This document shows, in pieces, positions 5,703 to 7,768 of a DNA stretch of 7,768 bases. The notes beneath the pieces were generated by a model, which did no database searches, was not told where the DNA came from, and was given only the letters and a program-made list of their open reading frames with translations. The position numbers and the translations under genes were made by a program. Positions within the stretch are counted from its first letter, which is position 1. Each line of letters starts with the position of its first letter. Source of the stretch: JAKJGA01 sp029554345 (GTDB taxonomy: Bacteria > Spirochaetota > UBA4802 > JAFGJZ01); the NCBI GenBank assembly GCA_035395685.1, contig DAOPBR010000080.1:1-7768 (forward strand), written 5' to 3'.

Positions 5703-7594
5703 ACGCTTCCCTGCATTTGTTTCTCTATTATGCTGAAAATCGTCGTCATCCCGAGAGAAGCAGTTTCGCGGACATCAAATCCTTCAGGAAGACCCTTTCC
5801 GTCATCTGATATTATAAGTATAAGAGCACCGTCTTTTTCTTTTTTTAATGATACAGTAATGCGGCCTTTTTCTCCAGGCAAAAAAGCATGCTTGAAGGAA
5901 TTTGTGATAATTTCATTGATTACAAGTCCGAGCGGAATAGCCGAATCAATCGAAAGTTCAGTGTCAGCAATTTCAAAAACAACAGCAACATTATTATTTG
6001 CAGCAGAGTTATAATTTGCAATCAGGGAAATCAGCTCTTCTATATATTCCTTAAGATTAATCTTTGAAAGATTTTTGGACTGGTAAAGTTTCTCATGGAC
6101 AAGCGACATTGTCTGTATTTTAGATACGATGTTTTTCGCGAAAGCGGAAACTTTTTCGTCTCCGATTTTTCTAGACTGAATCTGGATAAATGAAGAAATA
6201 ATCTGCATGTTGTTTTTTGTTCTATGATAAAGCTCTCTTATCAGAGTTTCTTTTTCATTCACTGACGCGGCTAAAGCTTCTCTATCTTCAATCGCTGAAG
6301 TAATATCCTTACACAAAGATACTGTTGCGAGAAGCCTGCCGTCATCTGAAACAATGGGAGTATTCGTCCATCCGCAAATTACTATCTTTCCATTCTTGCG
6401 TGAGTTTTCTATAATAGTATAAACGCTTTCTTTTTTTCCCGCAATTATCTTCTGAATATCCGAATAATGATCAGCAGAAGTTTCTGTCATCAGAAACCCG
6501 GCCGTCCTTCCCTTCACTTCCTCTTCCGTATAACCGAATATTTTTTCAGCTGCCGGATTAAATTCAGAAATAAGAAAATTCTCATCCCACTGAATAACGC
6601 CGGTCGGAGTATTTTTTATATGCGAACGCAGTTTGAATTCGGATTCACTTAGAGCTTCTTCCGTCTTTTTTCTGAGATTTATTTCTTTGCGGAGTTTTAT
6701 TATCCACATAAATAAAATAAAACATAAAGCTGAGGCTCCTAGAAAAATTTTCCAGACAAGACTGTAATCAAACTTATGTTCATACCGTATGGGAACCCAT
6801 TTATAATATATGGCGTTTCTTTCTTCTTCTGAAATCGAATCAAGTGCTTTATCAAGTATACGGGCTAAAATCGGCCAGTCTTTTCTGACAGCCATTGCCT
6901 GTGCATTTATATAAGGAGCTTCGCCTGCAATTTTCAAATTATGAATTTTTAGCTTTGCCATGTAATAACCGGTAACAAGCATATTGTCTATAAAAGCGAA
7001 AACTTTTCCTTCACTTAAAGAAAGCAGACCTTCTTCTGCGCTGTTAACTTTAACAAGATTTATCTGCGGAAAATCTTTTGCAATCCACTCGCCCATTGCA
7101 TATCCGTCAACCACAGCGACATCTTTGCCCTCAAGCTCCTTCAACGAAGAGATATATGTTACATCTGAGTGAGTAACTATAACAATAGGAATTTTCATGT
7201 AAGGCTTTGTAAAAGCCCAGAATTCAAGCCGTTCTGGAGTAACAGTTACGGAGGTGGTCATATCAATTTCGTGTTTTTTCAGGCGGGAATAGGCTTCCTG
7301 CCATGAAAGTCCCGAAATACGTTCAAATTTGATCCCAAGCCTTGATTCAATGACAGTCAGGTAATCACGAGTGATTCCGGCGCTTCTTCCTTCTTCATCG
7401 GTAAATTCGACAGGCGGCCATCCCGGATCCTGAACAACGGTTATTGTCTGATGTGTTTCCAGCCATTCCCTTTCCTCCAGCGAAAGCCCGATACTCTCTT
7501 GAGCTGAGAGTTTCGCTAAAAACACACTGAATAAACTCAAAAAAAGAGTTAATAGCGCTTTTTTGGATAAATTCATATTATGTTGCCGTTTCAT
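5703..7594 (-). CDS. Periplasmic-sensor histidine kinase (SBP-TM-PAS-HisKA_2-HATPase), 3' end lost in gap
   Basis: An inner-membrane sensor kinase, 630 residues visible. Residues 1-31 form a signal peptide ending near SAQ; 48-268 are a family-3 solute-binding domain facing the periplasm, beginning ITVVQDPGWPPVEF and containing GKDVAVVDGYA; 281-299 span the membrane; about 320-432 are a PAS domain. The HisKA_2 phosphoacceptor is H457 in ELYHRTKNNMQ. The ATPase domain shows its N box (NEIITNSFKHAF, N560-F571), G1 (DDGKGLP, 597-603) and G2 (SLGM, 613-616), and breaks off at 630. Only the last few dozen residues of the ATPase fold should be missing, though a receiver domain could follow. It presumably senses a small polar metabolite through the solute-binding domain and phosphorylates a response regulator not seen here. 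Start ATG 7594 is tentative: ATG 7576 (MNLSKKALL) also gives a good signal peptide, and neither has a strong Shine-Dalgarno. Confidence 0.9.
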
Positions 7595-7595
7595 A

Positions 7596-7621
7596 TAACA
7601 GATTAATTACATTTTCTGTTA
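7596..7621. promoter_or_regulatory. Inverted repeat between divergent genes, possible operator
   Basis: TAACAG (7596-7601) and CTGTTA (7616-7621) are perfect inverted half-sites with centres 20 bases apart, about two helical turns, in the divergent intergenic space just upstream of the kinase start. It could be a regulator site. Six-base repeats in AT-rich DNA are also expected by chance. Confidence 0.2.
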
Positions 7622-7629
7622 ATAGTCAA
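7600..7629 (-). promoter_or_regulatory. Possible promoter for the sensor kinase
   Basis: On the minus strand TTGACT (7629-7624) is a five-of-six -35 match; 18 bases on is a poor -10, TAATCT (7605-7600). Transcription would then start almost at the first ATG, which would favour the second ATG (7576) as the true start. This is weak support only. Confidence 0.22.
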
Positions 7630-7642
7630 ACCAAATTAAATC

Positions 7643-7679
7643 TATTATGTCTTGACATCAGCTCTTTTGCTATTACTAA
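7643..7679 (+). promoter_or_regulatory. Promoter elements ahead of the right-edge gene
   Basis: Two readings are possible. TATTAT (7643-7648) is a five-of-six -10 with TTAATA 18 bases upstream, giving a leader of about 30 bases. Alternatively the perfect -35 TTGACA (7652-7657) pairs with TACTAA (7674-7679), which would start the RNA at or next to ATG 7686. The first gives a more usual leader; the second has the stronger -35. Confidence 0.35.
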
Positions 7680-7685
7680 AGAACC

Positions 7686-7768
7686 ATGAAAAACACACTA
7701 TTTATTTCAATCAGCATTATGCTGTTTATTTCTGCAAGCAGATGCTCCGACACTTCTTTCGGCAATGA
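7686..7768 (+). CDS. N-terminus of an exported protein, probable lipoprotein, cut by window edge
   Basis: Twenty-seven codons are visible, starting MKNTLFISISIMLFISASRC and continuing SDTSFGN. A lysine followed by a hydrophobic core of about 15 residues and then Ser/Ala is a signal peptide. C20 in SASRC could be a lipidated cysteine, but Arg at -1 is a poor fit to a lipobox, so a conventionally cleaved secreted protein is also possible. Only a weak AAAGAA ribosome-binding site precedes ATG. It is divergent from the sensor kinase and shares a 91-base intergenic space with it, so it may be linked to that sensor, but nothing in the visible part shows function. Confidence 0.6.
   Translation, partial: MKNTLFISISIMLFISASRCSDTSFGN

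Noticed and set aside
4313..7594. A single 1093-residue kinase-SDR fusion protein
   Set aside because: The frame passes through a nominal 100-N gap, so continuity is not evidence; each half looks like a separate standard gene.
1..7768. CRISPR arrays, tRNA or rRNA genes, insertion sequences
   Set aside because: No regularly spaced direct repeats, cloverleaf-like segments or transposase frames were found on reading either strand.

Overview
The window looks like a fragment of a draft or metagenome-derived spirochaete genome, most likely Treponema or a relative. The clues are moderate GC, several exported lipoproteins of treponemal style (a relaxed lipobox followed by an Ig-like domain with a W..VKPSHY.L...YLFIKD pattern), and a periplasmic-sensor histidine kinase built as solute-binding domain, membrane helix, PAS and HisKA_2 kinase. 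This assignment is inferred from protein style, not from a marker gene. A run of exactly 100 N (5603-5702) is an assembly gap.

Layout. At the left is an AT-rich family-2 glycosyltransferase (175-1134, +), followed after 37 bases by an M24 metallopeptidase of the Xaa-Pro aminopeptidase type (1172-2356, +) with all five metal ligands. Converging on it is a surface-type lipoprotein with a predicted seven-bladed beta-propeller (2366-3826, -). Its 5' leader (3827-4095) carries a compact cobalamin-class riboswitch with P1, P4, P5, P6 and a downstream P13 hairpin whose loop can kiss L5. Beyond the leader lie a possible tiny plus-strand gene (4239-4334), a zinc-ribbon SDR-family protein (4313-5602, -, 5' end lost in the gap) and the kinase (5703-7594, -, 3' end lost in the gap). 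The right edge holds the first 27 codons of a divergently transcribed exported protein (7686-7768, +).

The most interesting unit is the riboswitch plus propeller lipoprotein. Bacteroidetes use BtuG, a seven-bladed beta-propeller surface lipoprotein under cobalamin control, to capture vitamin B12. Here a spirochaete-like genome appears to place an unrelated-looking, Asp-box-type seven-bladed propeller lipoprotein under a cobalamin riboswitch. The natural hypothesis is an independently evolved B12- or corrinoid-capture lipoprotein. The riboswitch and the propeller are read from the sequence; the ligand of the protein is inference.

The continuous reading frame running from the kinase through the N run into the SDR is not evidence of a fusion protein. 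The gap length is nominal, so the two halves are annotated as separate partial genes.
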